From: Desulfovibrionaceae bacterium
Lineage (GTDB): Bacteria > Desulfobacterota > Desulfovibrionia > Desulfovibrionales > Desulfovibrionaceae
Length of the DNA: 64,000 bases
NCBI GenBank assembly: GCA_029011315.1
Contig: JAQXLA010000019.1
Location: 114,569 to 178,568 of the forward strand
Direction: 5' to 3'
The position numbers were made by a program, and so were the translations under genes. The notes below the pieces were generated by a model. It had not been told where the DNA came from. It saw only the letters and a program-made list of their open reading frames with translations, and searched no databases. The stretch's first letter is position 1, and every line of letters begins with the position of its first letter. Below are positions 14,700 through 24,149 of this stretch, in pieces.

Positions 14700-15983
14700 A
14701 TGAGCAACACACCTACGGCAATTAAAGGTTTTGCCGATATGTTCTCTCCTGACAGCGATGCCTTCACAAAAATGGAAGCTGTTGCCAGAGAACTTTTTTC
14801 CCGATACGGCTATACGGAACTGCGCACGCCGATTCTGGAATATACCGAATTGTTCAAGAGAGGAATCGGTACTGAAACCGATGTAGTTCAAAAGGAAATG
14901 TACACCTTTCCCGATCGCCATGGGCGATCGCTGACCATGCGTCCGGAGGCTACGGCCGGCGTGATGCGCGCCTGCATCGAACACGCCCGCGCTTCCGCCG
15001 ATTCCGTGACCAAAGTTTTCACCATAGGTCCGATGTTCCGCTACGAACGTCCTCAAAAGGGACGTCTGCGCCAGTTTCATCAAATCAACTGCGAATGTCT
15101 CGGTCCTGTCGAACCCTATGCCGATGCGGAACTGCTCGTCATGGCCGTGCGGTTTCTTGAGGCACTCGGGCTGAAGGATCTGACACTGCACCTGAATGCG
15201 CTAGGCTGCCCGCAATGCCGTCCGGCCTATCGGGAAGCATTGCGGAACTGGCTCCGCCAGCTGGATGCTGATGCACTGTGTGAGGATTGCCGCAGGCGCA
15301 CGGAAACCAATCCGCTCCGCGTGCTGGACTGCAAAGTTTCCTCCTGCAAGTCGCTTACGGAAAATGCGCCGAAAATTACGGATCATCTCTGTCCTGACTG
15401 CGAAGAGCATTTCGCACAGGTTCGGCGTCTGCTCGATGCGGAACATATTGAGTACGTTCTGGATCACCGTCTGGTGCGGGGACTTGACTATTACACCCGC
15501 ACGACGTTTGAAATAGTGTCCGACGCTATCGGAGCTCAGGGCACGGTTGCCGGCGGCGGCCGCTATGACGGTCTGGTCAGTCAGCTCGGTGGCGGCGAAG
15601 TATCCGGACTGGGCTTTGCCTGCGGCATGGAACGACTGGCTCTGCTGCTGCCTGAGACTGAAGCGCCACGGCCTGATTTCTATATCGTGACGCTAAACGG
15701 CGTCGGTTCCGACGGACGCACAGCAGCTTTCTCGCTGGCGCAATCTCTGCGAAATGCCGGCCTGAAAGGCGAAATGGGATTTTCAACCCGCAGTGTCAAA
15801 AGCGCCATGCGCCAGGCAGGAAAAAGCCATGCGCACTGCTGTCTGCTTATCGGCGAGCAGGAACTTGCCGACGGCACGGCGGTTATCAAGGATATGGACA
15901 GCGGCGAACAGGCGGCACTGCCGCTCGCGGACGCAGCCGCACGCATCAGAACGCTCATTGCGTCTCATTCTGATCGGGCATAA
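14700..15983 (+). CDS. hisS: Histidyl-tRNA synthetase
   Basis: The 427-residue class II synthetase charges tRNA-His. Motif 1 region is YGYTELRTPILEYTELFKRG. Motif 2 is GPMFRYERPQKGRLRQFHQI. The histidine-specific HisA motif is GLDYYTRTTFEI, followed by AGGGRYDGLVSQLGG. Motif 3 is GLGFACGMERL, and a C-terminal anticodon-binding domain ends the protein. The ATG at 14700 gives the standard length. A much longer upstream reading would run through the antisense of the riboswitch and is rejected. It is followed 12 bases later by aspS, an order common in bacteria. Confidence 0.95.
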   Translation: MSNTPTAIKGFADMFSPDSDAFTKMEAVARELFSRYGYTELRTPILEYTELFKRGIGTETDVVQKEMYTFPDRHGRSLTMRPEATAGVMRACIEHARASADSVTKVFTIGPMFRYERPQKGRLRQFHQINCECLGPVEPYADAELLVMAVRFLEALGLKDLTLHLNALGCPQCRPAYREALRNWLRQLDADALCEDCRRRTETNPLRVLDCKVSSCKSLTENAPKITDHLCPDCEEHFAQVRRLLDAEHIEYVLDHRLVRGLDYYTRTTFEIVSDAIGAQGTVAGGGRYDGLVSQLGGGEVSGLGFACGMERLALLLPETEAPRPDFYIVTLNGVGSDGRTAAFSLAQSLRNAGLKGEMGFSTRSVKSAMRQAGKSHAHCCLLIGEQELADGTAVIKDMDSGEQAALPLADAAARIRTLIASHSDRA

Positions 15984-15995
15984 AAAGGGGAAACC

Positions 15996-17825
15996 ATGTT
16001 AGAAGAACTGAAAGAAGTCTCTTGCCAACCGCTTGGCGACTGGAAAAGGACTCACAACTGCTCGGAACTGACTTCTGCCGATAACGGCAGCGAAGTCTGC
16101 CTGATGGGCTGGGTTCAGTACCGCAGGGACCACGGCGGACTGATTTTCATTGATCTTCGGGATCGATATGGCCTGACTCAGGTCGTCTTCAGCCCGGACT
16201 ATGCGCCGAAAGCTCATGAGGAAGCACGCGTCATCCGCTCCGAATATGTGCTCGCCGTCAGAGGTCGCGTCCGTCCTCGTCCCGAAGGCATGCTGAATCC
16301 GAACCTGAAAACTGGAGAAATTGAAGTTGTCGTCAGCGAATGGAAGCTCCTCAACACTTCCAAGACCCCGCCTTTTCTGATTGAAGATCGCACGGATGTC
16401 AGCGAAAATCTTCGTCTTCAGTGGCGCTATCTTGATCTCCGCCGTCCCAAGATGACCCGAAATCTGGTTCTGCGCAGCAAAGTCGCTATGGCTTTCCGCA
16501 AGGCTCTTTCGGATGACGGATTTCTGGAAGTGGAAACGCCTTTTCTGACGAAATCCACGCCGGAGGGAGCCCGTGACTTTCTCGTCCCCAGCCGCCTGAA
16601 TCATGGTGCTTTCTATGCCCTGCCCCAGTCTCCGCAGCTGTTCAAGCAGATCTGCATGGTCTCCGGTCTCGATCGCTATTATCAGATTGTGCGCTGCTTC
16701 CGCGATGAAGATCTCCGAGCCGACCGTCAGCCGGAATTTACTCAGGTTGATATCGAAATGAGCTTCGCTGATGAAACCCAGGTCATGGATATGGCCGAAA
16801 ATCTCATCAAGCGCGTCTTTCATGAAGCGTTGGGCACAACATTCTCCGGAAGCTTTCCCCGCATGACGTGGGATGAAGCGATGGATCGCTATGGCTCTGA
16901 CAAACCGGATACCCGTTTCGGGCTGGAACTGTGCAACGTCACCGATATCGTAGCGAATTCCGGCTTCCGCGTTTTTGCATCTGCCAAACTCGTCAAGGCT
17001 CTCAAGGTGCCCGGAGGCGAATCGATGACCCGCAAGGAAATCGATGAACTGACGGAATTCGTCCGCATTTACGGGGCTCAAGGGCTGGCCTGGATTAAGA
17101 TTCGCGAAAATGAATGGCAGTCTCCCTTTGCAAAATTTCTTTCCGAAGAGGAGCGTAACGGCCTGGCTCAGCGTCTTGATCTGCAAATCGGCGACATTGT
17201 CTTCTTCCAGGCCGGAGATCCCGGTATGGTCAACGCGGCTCTCGGTGCCTTGCGCGTCCGTCTCGGCGAACAGCTCGGACTGATTGATGAAAATGCCCTG
17301 AATTTCCTGTGGGTGACGGACTTCCCGCTGTATGAATACAGCGAAGAGGAAAAGCGCTTCGTAGCCTGCCATCATCCCTTTACCGCGCCGAAAGCAGAAG
17401 ATTTGGACACCATGCTTTCCGATCCCGCTTCCGCCAAGGCCAGAGCCTATGACATGGTGCTCAACGGCAATGAAATTGGCGGCGGATCCATCCGTATTCA
17501 TGAAGCGGCGATTCAGAGAAAAATGTTCAAGGCCCTCGGATTTCGGGATGAGGACGTGGAAGATCAGTTCGGATTTTTCGTTCAGGCTCTTGAATTCGGC
17601 GCACCGCCGCATGGCGGCATCGCTTTTGGACTGGATCGGCTGATCATGCTCATGTCGAAATCCTCGTCCATTCGCGATGTTATCGCATTCCCCAAAACCC
17701 AGAAGGCCACCTGCCTGCTGACCAATGCGCCCAGCACTGTTGAACCGAAGCAGCTCCGGGAACTCGGACTTCGTCTGCGGGAAGAAGCCAAGGCTGAAGC
17801 CGCTTCAGAAAAAACAGCTCGTTAA
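15996..17825 (+). CDS. aspS: Aspartyl-tRNA synthetase
   Basis: The 609-residue bacterial-type enzyme has an OB-fold anticodon domain ([20 protein letters not shown]), the catalytic core with motif 2 [20 protein letters not shown], and the flipping-loop region [15 protein letters not shown] insertion domain lies at about residues 290-430. Motif 3 is in [10 protein letters not shown]. The length and GAD domain match the bacterial rather than the archaeal type. It is co-transcribed with hisS (12-base gap containing AAGGGG) and closed by a strong terminator. Whether it also charges tRNA-Asn cannot be judged here. Confidence 0.95.
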   Translation: MLEELKEVSCQPLGDWKRTHNCSELTSADNGSEVCLMGWVQYRRDHGGLIFIDLRDRYGLTQVVFSPDYAPKAHEEARVIRSEYVLAVRGRVRPRPEGMLNPNLKTGEIEVVVSEWKLLNTSKTPPFLIEDRTDVSENLRLQWRYLDLRRPKMTRNLVLRSKVAMAFRKALSDDGFLEVETPFLTKSTPEGARDFLVPSRLNHGAFYALPQSPQLFKQICMVSGLDRYYQIVRCFRDEDLRADRQPEFTQVDIEMSFADETQVMDMAENLIKRVFHEALGTTFSGSFPRMTWDEAMDRYGSDKPDTRFGLELCNVTDIVANSGFRVFASAKLVKALKVPGGESMTRKEIDELTEFVRIYGAQGLAWIKIRENEWQSPFAKFLSEEERNGLAQRLDLQIGDIVFFQAGDPGMVNAALGALRVRLGEQLGLIDENALNFLWVTDFPLYEYSEEEKRFVACHHPFTAPKAEDLDTMLSDPASAKARAYDMVLNGNEIGGGSIRIHEAAIQRKMFKALGFRDEDVEDQFGFFVQALEFGAPPHGGIAFGLDRLIMLMSKSSSIRDVIAFPKTQKATCLLTNAPSTVEPKQLRELGLRLREEAKAEAASEKTAR

Positions 17826-17831
17826 AACTGC

Positions 17832-17862
17832 AAATGGGGGGACTCTTCTCCCCCCCATTTTT
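17832..17862 (+). terminator. Rho-independent terminator of hisS-aspS
   Basis: The stem AAATGGGGGG / CCCCCCATTT with a short pyrimidine-rich loop is followed by T residues, seven bases after the aspS stop codon. Confidence 0.88.
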
Positions 17863-17934
17863 CCAGTTCCGGCATCATCACACTGTTTACGGTTCACGCA
17901 CGTCACAATATCATTTGATTCCCCAAGAAAAAAC

Positions 17935-19074
17935 ATGCGCCTGATAATCCGATTGCTCTGTCTGCTCTGCGTCTGGTGTTTCCTTGCGCTTTCTGCTGCA
18001 GCTGCCTCTCCGCTGCCTTCTTCCGCTTCGGAATCCATCGAATCCCTGATACGGATCGCTTCCTCTTCAACGGAGGAACCGTCAGCCGAAGCTGTCATCC
18101 CCCTGCTTGAGATCGTTCTAGGAGGAACTTCGTATGCGCTGCCCTCCGGATCCTATGGCAAGGGCGTGCTGCTCCGAAGCAAAGTACGCGTACCGCTTCG
18201 CACAGCCGCATCACTCATGCTCAATCCCTCCCTCCCAGGAGAAACGCTCTATCCGGCAGTTGTTCGAAGAAGTGCCTGGATAGCTGGCAAAAGCGCTTTG
18301 GGCAATCTGTCCCGGCAGCTGAGCAGCGGAGAATGGCCGAAGGCAATGCAGGTCGCCCGAGCCAGAGAATTTGAGGAAACGACTCCGGACACGAACAGCG
18401 GAGGCTATTACCGCTACAATCTTGACAGGATGTTCATCGCCGTTTCCGCCGAAGACGGAAGCCGCGTGCTGTTCTCCATTTCAGCCATGAACAAGCCGTC
18501 CGCGCTGGGACTGCGCGGCGCCGTAGTCGGTCAGGATGCAAACTGGTGCTATATGTATACGCCGAAAGTCGGCGTCAATCTGCCCATGCTGCAATGGACG
18601 GAAACGATGCTGTACAAGTCCGCATCCGTTACGGCCTTCATTGAAAGGGCGAATCAGCCAGGCGTAACGGAAATCTGCACCTTCAAATGGATGAAAGCCG
18701 GATGGTCAGGCATCAATGTCGTCAAGGAAAGTCACATTGCCGGAGGCGTGCAGAGGTTCTTCACATGTATGCAGCAGGCTCTGGAATCGCCGAAATTTCC
18801 CAATGCATCGCAAATCATTCGGAAACGCGCCACTTTGATGGAAACCGATTCTCAGGAACTTATCAAGCGGTTCGCAGTCTTTGCCGATTATCTGAAAAAA
18901 CAGAGTACATCAGACTCTACCCTGAAGCAGAAAGTCTTCCAGGATCTTCTTCAGGATCCTCAAGGATACGGCAGCCACATGAAAAAAGAGGAAATCGTTG
19001 CCGATCTGATGAAGCTGTACATCAGAGACTGCATCGGGATCCTGCCTGCCGAATTAAAACCGGCCGTACAGTAA
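17935..19074 (+). CDS. Secreted hypothetical protein
   Basis: The 379-residue protein begins with a clear Sec signal (MRLIIRLLCLLCVWCFLALS, cleavage after AAA-ASP), so it is periplasmic or exported. The mature part has no recognised domain. There is a helical N-terminal region with a Ser-rich stretch, then aromatic beta-like segments (GGYYRYNLDRMFIAVS, ANWCYMYTPKVGV). The C-terminus is strongly helical and charged (QKVFQDLLQDPQGYGSHMKK). The gene stands between the aspS terminator and an FAD oxidoreductase 55 bases downstream, and may be co-transcribed with it. The start at 17935 is preferred over in-frame positions inside aspS because it begins the signal peptide. Confidence 0.75.
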   Translation: MRLIIRLLCLLCVWCFLALSAAAASPLPSSASESIESLIRIASSSTEEPSAEAVIPLLEIVLGGTSYALPSGSYGKGVLLRSKVRVPLRTAASLMLNPSLPGETLYPAVVRRSAWIAGKSALGNLSRQLSSGEWPKAMQVARAREFEETTPDTNSGGYYRYNLDRMFIAVSAEDGSRVLFSISAMNKPSALGLRGAVVGQDANWCYMYTPKVGVNLPMLQWTETMLYKSASVTAFIERANQPGVTEICTFKWMKAGWSGINVVKESHIAGGVQRFFTCMQQALESPKFPNASQIIRKRATLMETDSQELIKRFAVFADYLKKQSTSDSTLKQKVFQDLLQDPQGYGSHMKKEEIVADLMKLYIRDCIGILPAELKPAVQ

Positions 19075-19129
19075 GATTCCCAATGTTTCGCAACAGATCG
19101 AGGATGCGGAACGCGGCATAAGATCTCCT

Positions 19130-20251
19130 ATGAAACGAAGAGTATCATGTGATCTGCTGATCGTCGGAGCCGGTCTCATCGGCTGCTCTGTCGCCTTCGG
19201 TCTGGCGCAGCGCGGCTTCCGCCCGGTCGTCATTGACGGATCTGTTGGATTCGATGCTTCCAGAGCCTCCATAGGGCTGATCTGGACTCAGGGAAAAGGC
19301 GGCAATGCGCCGGAATATGCGGACTGGACTCTGAGATCCGCAGCCATGTATCCGGATTTCATACGAAATGTCGAAACAGTCTCCGGACAGCACATTCCCT
19401 TTTCCCAGACAGGAGGACTGGCTCCCCTGCTCGGCGACAGAGAAGCAGCCCAGCGAATCGCCTTCATTCAAGGCATTCGGAACCAATTGCCCTTCTATCC
19501 TTCGGAATTTCTGGATCGCACGGAACTGGAACGCCTGTTGCCGAAAATCCATTTCGGCAGGGAAGTCTCCGGAGCTTCGTTCAGCCCCGGAGACGGTCTG
19601 GTCAGCGTGCTAGATCTCCTCCATGCCCTGCAGACAGCCCTGCTGAAAAGCGACATTCCCATTTTTCGTCATGAAAGCGTTCTCTCCGTTCATGCAGACG
19701 GGGCAGCATGCCTGATTGAGACAGATCAGACTGTTTTTGAAGCCGATCGGGCTGTTCTGGCCGCCGGGCTCGGCAACATCCGTCTTTGTCGCGACCTGCT
19801 GCCGCAGCCATGGCCTGTTTTTCCGGAAAAAGGAAGCCTGATGCTTCTTGAACGGATGCCGCCGGTTTCTCCCATTCCCCTGCTTGGAGCGACGCAGACA
19901 GCGTCCGGAACCATCCTCATCGGCCTCAATCATGAAAAGATATCCCTCAGTCCGGAAAGCAACATTGCGGCTCTGGCGGCTGACGCAAGGCGAGTTCTGC
20001 GAATTTGGCCCGATCTGGGACGCTACCCCGTTCTTCGATCCTGGAGCGGACTGCGTATCATCCCTGCCGGTGGGCTGCCTCTCTATGCGTCTTTTCCCCA
20101 TCATCCCCGTATTCTGGCCATCAATACGCACAGTGCCGTGACGCTGGCGGCCATTCATGCGCATTGTCTTCCGGACTGGATTCTGCGGGGAAATCTCGAT
20201 GCGCCGGAATCTGCCAAAACGCTTTTTTCCCTTCAGGCGCATCTGGCCTGA
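19130..20251 (+). CDS. FAD-dependent oxidoreductase of the D-amino-acid oxidase/glycine oxidase family
   Basis: The 373 residues open with the Rossmann dinucleotide motif CDLLIVGAGLIGCSVAFGLA followed by the acidic turn VVIDG. The C-terminal flavin-contact segment of DAO enzymes is LRSWSGLRIIPAGGLPLY. Relatives oxidise amino or imino acids with transfer to oxygen or a quinone. In a strict anaerobe a dehydrogenase type is more likely. The substrate is not predictable from context. The protein has no signal peptide, so it is cytoplasmic or membrane-associated. Confidence 0.82.
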   Translation: MKRRVSCDLLIVGAGLIGCSVAFGLAQRGFRPVVIDGSVGFDASRASIGLIWTQGKGGNAPEYADWTLRSAAMYPDFIRNVETVSGQHIPFSQTGGLAPLLGDREAAQRIAFIQGIRNQLPFYPSEFLDRTELERLLPKIHFGREVSGASFSPGDGLVSVLDLLHALQTALLKSDIPIFRHESVLSVHADGAACLIETDQTVFEADRAVLAAGLGNIRLCRDLLPQPWPVFPEKGSLMLLERMPPVSPIPLLGATQTASGTILIGLNHEKISLSPESNIAALAADARRVLRIWPDLGRYPVLRSWSGLRIIPAGGLPLYASFPHHPRILAINTHSAVTLAAIHAHCLPDWILRGNLDAPESAKTLFSLQAHLA

Positions 20252-20301
20252 TTCGATTTTTCAAAGAACAGGCTATCTGATGAAAACGCCATGAGGCTGT
20301 T

Positions 20302-21441
20302 TTATTTGGTATCTCTGGGCTCTTTCCTCTTCGCTTCCCTGAACGTCAAAAGTTTGTCCCGGTAGTATTCGTATTGCTTCTTCCGTGCCTCAATCTCGGC
20401 GGGCAAACCGCTGGTGAGGTCGTTACACAGAGCGTCAAAGCGGTCTAGGATAGCCACTATGCGTTCCTGCTCTTCCAGAGGGGGAACGGGAACTTTGTAT
20501 GCTTTCAGCATAGGCACGGTGAGTTGTGGAATGCCAGAAGTTGGAACTTTAAATGTTATAGTCTCAGTTACATATTTGAGATAATCCGCCAACACGCCTT
20601 GCTTTGGCACGGCACAAATAAGCCTAATAATAGGGAAGAAAGGATTTTTACGCAGTTCGCAGTAGCCGATAGTCCCGCGAGCGGCGATGGTTACACAACG
20701 CGATGTAATTTTGGCTATATTGGTATAGCCGTAAAGAGCATTTTCTCCGATACCGTTACTAAAAACAGGAATGTCGTATTCTTCCGTTTTTTCTTTGGAA
20801 AAGTTCTCCTTGGGAACATCTCCGCCAGCGGAAAGGAAACATATATCGTCAAACGATTTCCATTCTATTCCGATAGCATTCTTTATTAAATTATCTCTAT
20901 AATATTGATATTGTTGCTTTCTTTTGGTAAGTTCGGCGAAATTGTCTAATATCCTCACTATCTCTTCCTGGACGGGAAGAGGTGGAACGGGGATTTTTAT
21001 TTTGGCAACCATATTACTCATAAGTTTTGGGTTGCCCATACCGCTATTTACATAGTCTTTCGCTCTGTATCCAAGAGCATAGTATATGTATTTTGTTGAA
21101 ATATTTTTATCTGTTATTTTTAAAAGACCACAAACATTCGTCACACTGAACTTTCCAAGACGATAAAAAACCGAACCGGCATTTGCTCCGTCTGTCGTCC
21201 AAGTCAGGTATTCTCCGTCATACATATAGGTAGAAATCCTACCCAATACTCCCTCATTCTCTGTTTGAGAGGAATAAACGGGATACATTCCAGCATTATC
21301 TCGTATATAGTCTTTGGAAATCACTTTTCCCCGACTGATTTCGCAAAAACTATCTATACTCTTATACTCCACCCTATTCGGGCAGAGTTCGGCGATTAAT
21401 TCTTCAAGTCGGCTCATTTTCTTACCCTGTTTTTCTGACAT
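20302..21441 (-). CDS. hsdS: Type I restriction-modification specificity subunit (orphan HsdS)
   Basis: The 379-residue protein has two target-recognition domains, each ending in a conserved coiled-coil spacer: IPVPPLPVQEEIVRILDNFA with KRKQQYQYYRDNL, and VPVPPLEEQERIVAILDRFD with RKKQYEYYRDKL. This is the normal two-half HsdS organisation that reads a bipartite DNA site. There is no hsdM or hsdR beside it. The neighbours are an FAD enzyme and hppA. The DNA is visibly more AT-rich than its surroundings, especially at 20520-21400, which suggests transfer. An alternative start eight codons later (MSRLEELIAELCP) matches the usual family N-terminus. It could serve a distant HsdM/HsdR pair or be a silent specificity cassette. 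Confidence 0.87.
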   Translation of the reverse strand: MSEKQGKKMSRLEELIAELCPNRVEYKSIDSFCEISRGKVISKDYIRDNAGMYPVYSSQTENEGVLGRISTYMYDGEYLTWTTDGANAGSVFYRLGKFSVTNVCGLLKITDKNISTKYIYYALGYRAKDYVNSGMGNPKLMSNMVAKIKIPVPPLPVQEEIVRILDNFAELTKRKQQYQYYRDNLIKNAIGIEWKSFDDICFLSAGGDVPKENFSKEKTEEYDIPVFSNGIGENALYGYTNIAKITSRCVTIAARGTIGYCELRKNPFFPIIRLICAVPKQGVLADYLKYVTETITFKVPTSGIPQLTVPMLKAYKVPVPPLEEQERIVAILDRFDALCNDLTSGLPAEIEARKKQYEYYRDKLLTFREAKRKEPRDTK

Positions 21442-21542
21442 TTCAGGCTCTTTTTCCTCGAATTGTTAAGTCAAAATTTCGCTTGGGTCCATTCCGGCAA
21501 TGCAGGACGCTCATCAATTCAAGACAGAGCCAAGGTCCCGGC

Positions 21543-21579
21543 AATAAAAAGGGGCGTTCCCCTAAAAGGAAACGCCCCC
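21543..21579 (-). terminator. Rho-independent terminator of hppA
   Basis: On the minus strand a stem of GGGGCGTTTCC pairing with GGGGAACGCCCC (about ten base pairs) is followed by TTTTTATT, about 25 bases after the hppA stop. The strong hairpin and T-run make this a confident call. Confidence 0.9.
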
Positions 21580-21603
21580 TGATATTGCCCAAAAAGCTAC
21601 GGC

Positions 21604-23673
21604 CTAGGCAAGAGCCTGCAGCAGAAGCAAGGCCACGATATTGATGATCTTGATCATCGGATTCACGGCCGGACCGGCAGTATCCTTATAAGGATCGCCG
21701 ACGGTGTCGCCGGTCACTGCAGCCTTGTGAGCTTCGGAGCCCTTGCCGCCGAAGTTGCCGCTTTCAATGTACTTTTTCGCATTGTCCCACGCGCCGCCGC
21801 CGGAAGTCATGGAAATAGCCACAAACAGACCGGTGACAATGGTACCCATCAGCATGGCACCGAGCGTGGCAAACGCCGCAGCCTGTCCTGCGATGAAATC
21901 AATCAGGAAATACACCACGACGGGAGCGAGAACGGGAAGCAGGGAAGGAACCAGCATTTCATGGATGGCGGACTTGGTCAGCATATCCACGGCGGACTTG
22001 TAGTCAGGCTTGCCCTTGCCTTCCATGATGCCGGGAATTTCGCGGAACTGACGGCGAACTTCTTCAACCACGGATCCGGCAGCCTTGCCAACGGCAGTCA
22101 TGCCCATCGAGCCGAACAGATACGGCAGGAGGCCGCCGACGAAAAGGCCGATCAGGACATAGGGATCCTGAAGCACAAACGCCACATTCAGGTTGGGGAA
22201 GAAGCGGGTCAGATCCTCCGTGTAGCAGGCGAACAGCACCAGAGAAGCCAGTGCGGCGGAACCGATGGCATAGCCCTTGGTGACGGCCTTGGTCGTATTG
22301 CCCACAGCGTCAAGAGCGTCAGTCACAACGCGGACGTTTTCAGGCAGCTCGGCCATTTCCGCAATGCCGCCGGCGTTATCCGTGACAGGTCCGTAGGCGT
22401 CAAGAGCGACAATCATTCCGGCCAGAGACAGCATCGTAGTCGCCGCAACGGAAATGCCGTACAGCCCGGCATTGCAGTAGGCGAACAGAATGCCGGCGCA
22501 AATCACCACCACAGGCAGAGCCGTGGATTCCATGGAAATGGCAAGCCCCTGAATGACGTTGGTGCCGTGTCCTCTGGTCGAAGCCATGGAGATGCTGCGC
22601 ACGGGACGGAATTCCGTGGAAGTATAGTATTCGGTAATCCAGACCAGAAGCGCGGTGACAATCAGGCCGGAGAAAGCGCAGGCAATCAGGTTATAGACGC
22701 CAAAGCACTGTCCCTGAGCCGTCAGACAATCGCCGCCGATCATGAACCAGGTAGCCAGGAAAACCAGAACAGCGGAGGCAATGCCGGAAGCGATGAGCCC
22801 GCGGTACAGAGCCTTCATAATGTTGCCGTCGCGGCCCACCTTAACGAAACGGGTTCCGAACACGGATCCGAGAATGCAGACGCCGCCGATAACAAGAGGA
22901 TAGCGCATCATCAGGCCCTGCATTTCGCCGGTGAAATACACAGCGGCGAGCAGCATGGTGGCGACGATGGTCACGGCATACGTTTCAAAGAGGTCGGCGG
23001 CCATGCCGGCGCAGTCGCCTACGTTGTCGCCCACGTTGTCGGCGATAACAGCGGGGTTGCGGGGATCGTCTTCAGGGATGCCGGCTTCAACCTTGCCCAC
23101 GAGGTCAGCACCCACGTCAGCACCCTTGGTGAAGATGCCGCCGCCAAGACGGGCGAAGATGGAAATCAGGGAAGCTCCGAAGCTCAGAGCGACGAGAGCT
23201 TCAAGCAGCGTTTTCTGATCAACGCCGAACAGATTCAGCAGGCCGTAGTACACAACCACGCCAAGCAGACCGAGGCCAACGACCAGCATGCCTGTGATGG
23301 AACCGGCGCGGAAGGCCACGTTCAGAGCAGGCGTCAGACCGGCGCGAGCCGCTTCAGCCGTCCGGACATTGGCACGCACTGAAACATTCATGCCGATGTA
23401 GCCGGCAGCACCGGACAGAACCGCACCGAGCACGAAGCCAAGAGCCACCGTAAATGAAAGGAAGAAGAACAGCAGTACGGCAATGATCACGCCGACGATG
23501 GCGATAGTCCGATACTGACGATTCAGATACGCTTCAGCGCCTTCCTGAATGGCGCCGGCGATCCGCTGCATGTCCACTGTGCCTTTTCCTGCGGAAAAGA
23601 CCTGCCTGGAAGCATACTGCGCATAAACCAGCGCGAAGATGCCGCAGGCCAGAACGATCAAAAAGGAAATCAT
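21604..23673 (-). CDS. hppA: Membrane-bound proton-translocating pyrophosphatase, K+-independent type
   Basis: The 689-residue, roughly 16-span pump couples hydrolysis of PPi to H+ export. The substrate-binding signature is intact: [20 protein letters not shown], followed by [21 protein letters not shown] second acidic cluster [17 protein letters not shown] lies further on, and [10 protein letters not shown] is near the C-terminus. The K+-dependence determinant reads [12 protein letters not shown], with Lys462 and Thr465 where K+-dependent enzymes have Ala. This marks the K+-independent class, which pumps protons. It recovers energy from PPi released by sulfate activation or biosynthesis. The start has GGAG eight bases upstream. 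It is divergent from the lactate permease. Confidence 0.94.
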   Translation of the reverse strand: MISFLIVLACGIFALVYAQYASRQVFSAGKGTVDMQRIAGAIQEGAEAYLNRQYRTIAIVGVIIAVLLFFFLSFTVALGFVLGAVLSGAAGYIGMNVSVRANVRTAEAARAGLTPALNVAFRAGSITGMLVVGLGLLGVVVYYGLLNLFGVDQKTLLEALVALSFGASLISIFARLGGGIFTKGADVGADLVGKVEAGIPEDDPRNPAVIADNVGDNVGDCAGMAADLFETYAVTIVATMLLAAVYFTGEMQGLMMRYPLVIGGVCILGSVFGTRFVKVGRDGNIMKALYRGLIASGIASAVLVFLATWFMIGGDCLTAQGQCFGVYNLIACAFSGLIVTALLVWITEYYTSTEFRPVRSISMASTRGHGTNVIQGLAISMESTALPVVVICAGILFAYCNAGLYGISVAATTMLSLAGMIVALDAYGPVTDNAGGIAEMAELPENVRVVTDALDAVGNTTKAVTKGYAIGSAALASLVLFACYTEDLTRFFPNLNVAFVLQDPYVLIGLFVGGLLPYLFGSMGMTAVGKAAGSVVEEVRRQFREIPGIMEGKGKPDYKSAVDMLTKSAIHEMLVPSLLPVLAPVVVYFLIDFIAGQAAAFATLGAMLMGTIVTGLFVAISMTSGGGAWDNAKKYIESGNFGGKGSEAHKAAVTGDTVGDPYKDTAGPAVNPMIKIINIVALLLLQALA

Positions 23674-24149
23674 ACTATTACTCCGTTAAAGTAATGCAAG
23701 TTGATCAAGGATACAGAAAACAGCCCTCTCTATCAAGGAAAAAAGCGTGAAAACCTGCCATCGCCTTTTGCGGAGACGGAAAGGCCGGCAAATTGTTCCC
23801 CGGAGGCATAACCCGCTGCAAAATATCTGAAAATAATCGGAGTTAAAGCATATTTCGGCAAAAAATGTAGCAAAAAAAAGGAAAAAGCTATTCCCATAAT
23901 CAAAAAATACGTGTAAAAGGGACTTTAAGCTTAGCCGCATCAGGCAGGCTGTTCGGCAGGATGCCATACTTACCAGAAGTTCGCATCCCGTTTCGGGAAA
24001 TCTACCGCAGGATTTTCCGGAATGAATTCCGGGGTTCATGCTTTTTCATCTGTGAATCATCCGGAAAGCTCCAGGAGGGGAGTCGCCGACGCAGCTTCGG
24101 ATGCGATAAGGACACTGTCCCGTTTCATACCTTGTATTCGGAGGTATTC
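23674..24149. promoter_or_regulatory. Divergent promoter region hppA/lldP with a CCGGAAT-GA-ATTCCGG palindrome
   Basis: This 476-base gap is the longest non-coding stretch. It carries the hppA ribosome site next to 23673 and CGGAGG before lldP. A perfect 7-2-7 inverted repeat (CCGGAAT / ATTCCGG, 24017-24032) lies about 120 bases upstream of the lldP start. A hydrophobic open reading frame on the minus strand (23686-24039) has AT-rich, non-coding-like composition and no homology I recognise, so I do not call it a gene. The palindrome may be the operator for lactate-use control. No regulator gene is adjacent. Confidence 0.45.

Noticed and set aside
15999-17612. Long minus-strand open frame antisense to aspS
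   Set aside because: No recognisable domain. AspS on the plus strand is unambiguous and full length.
21727-23382. Long plus-strand open frame antisense to hppA
   Set aside because: Rich in His, Gly, Asn and Gln without any domain, and an exact shadow of the strongly conserved pyrophosphatase frame.
23686-24039. 117-residue minus-strand open frame upstream of hppA
   Set aside because: It lies in the divergent promoter region, has no family resemblance and would separate hppA from its own promoter.
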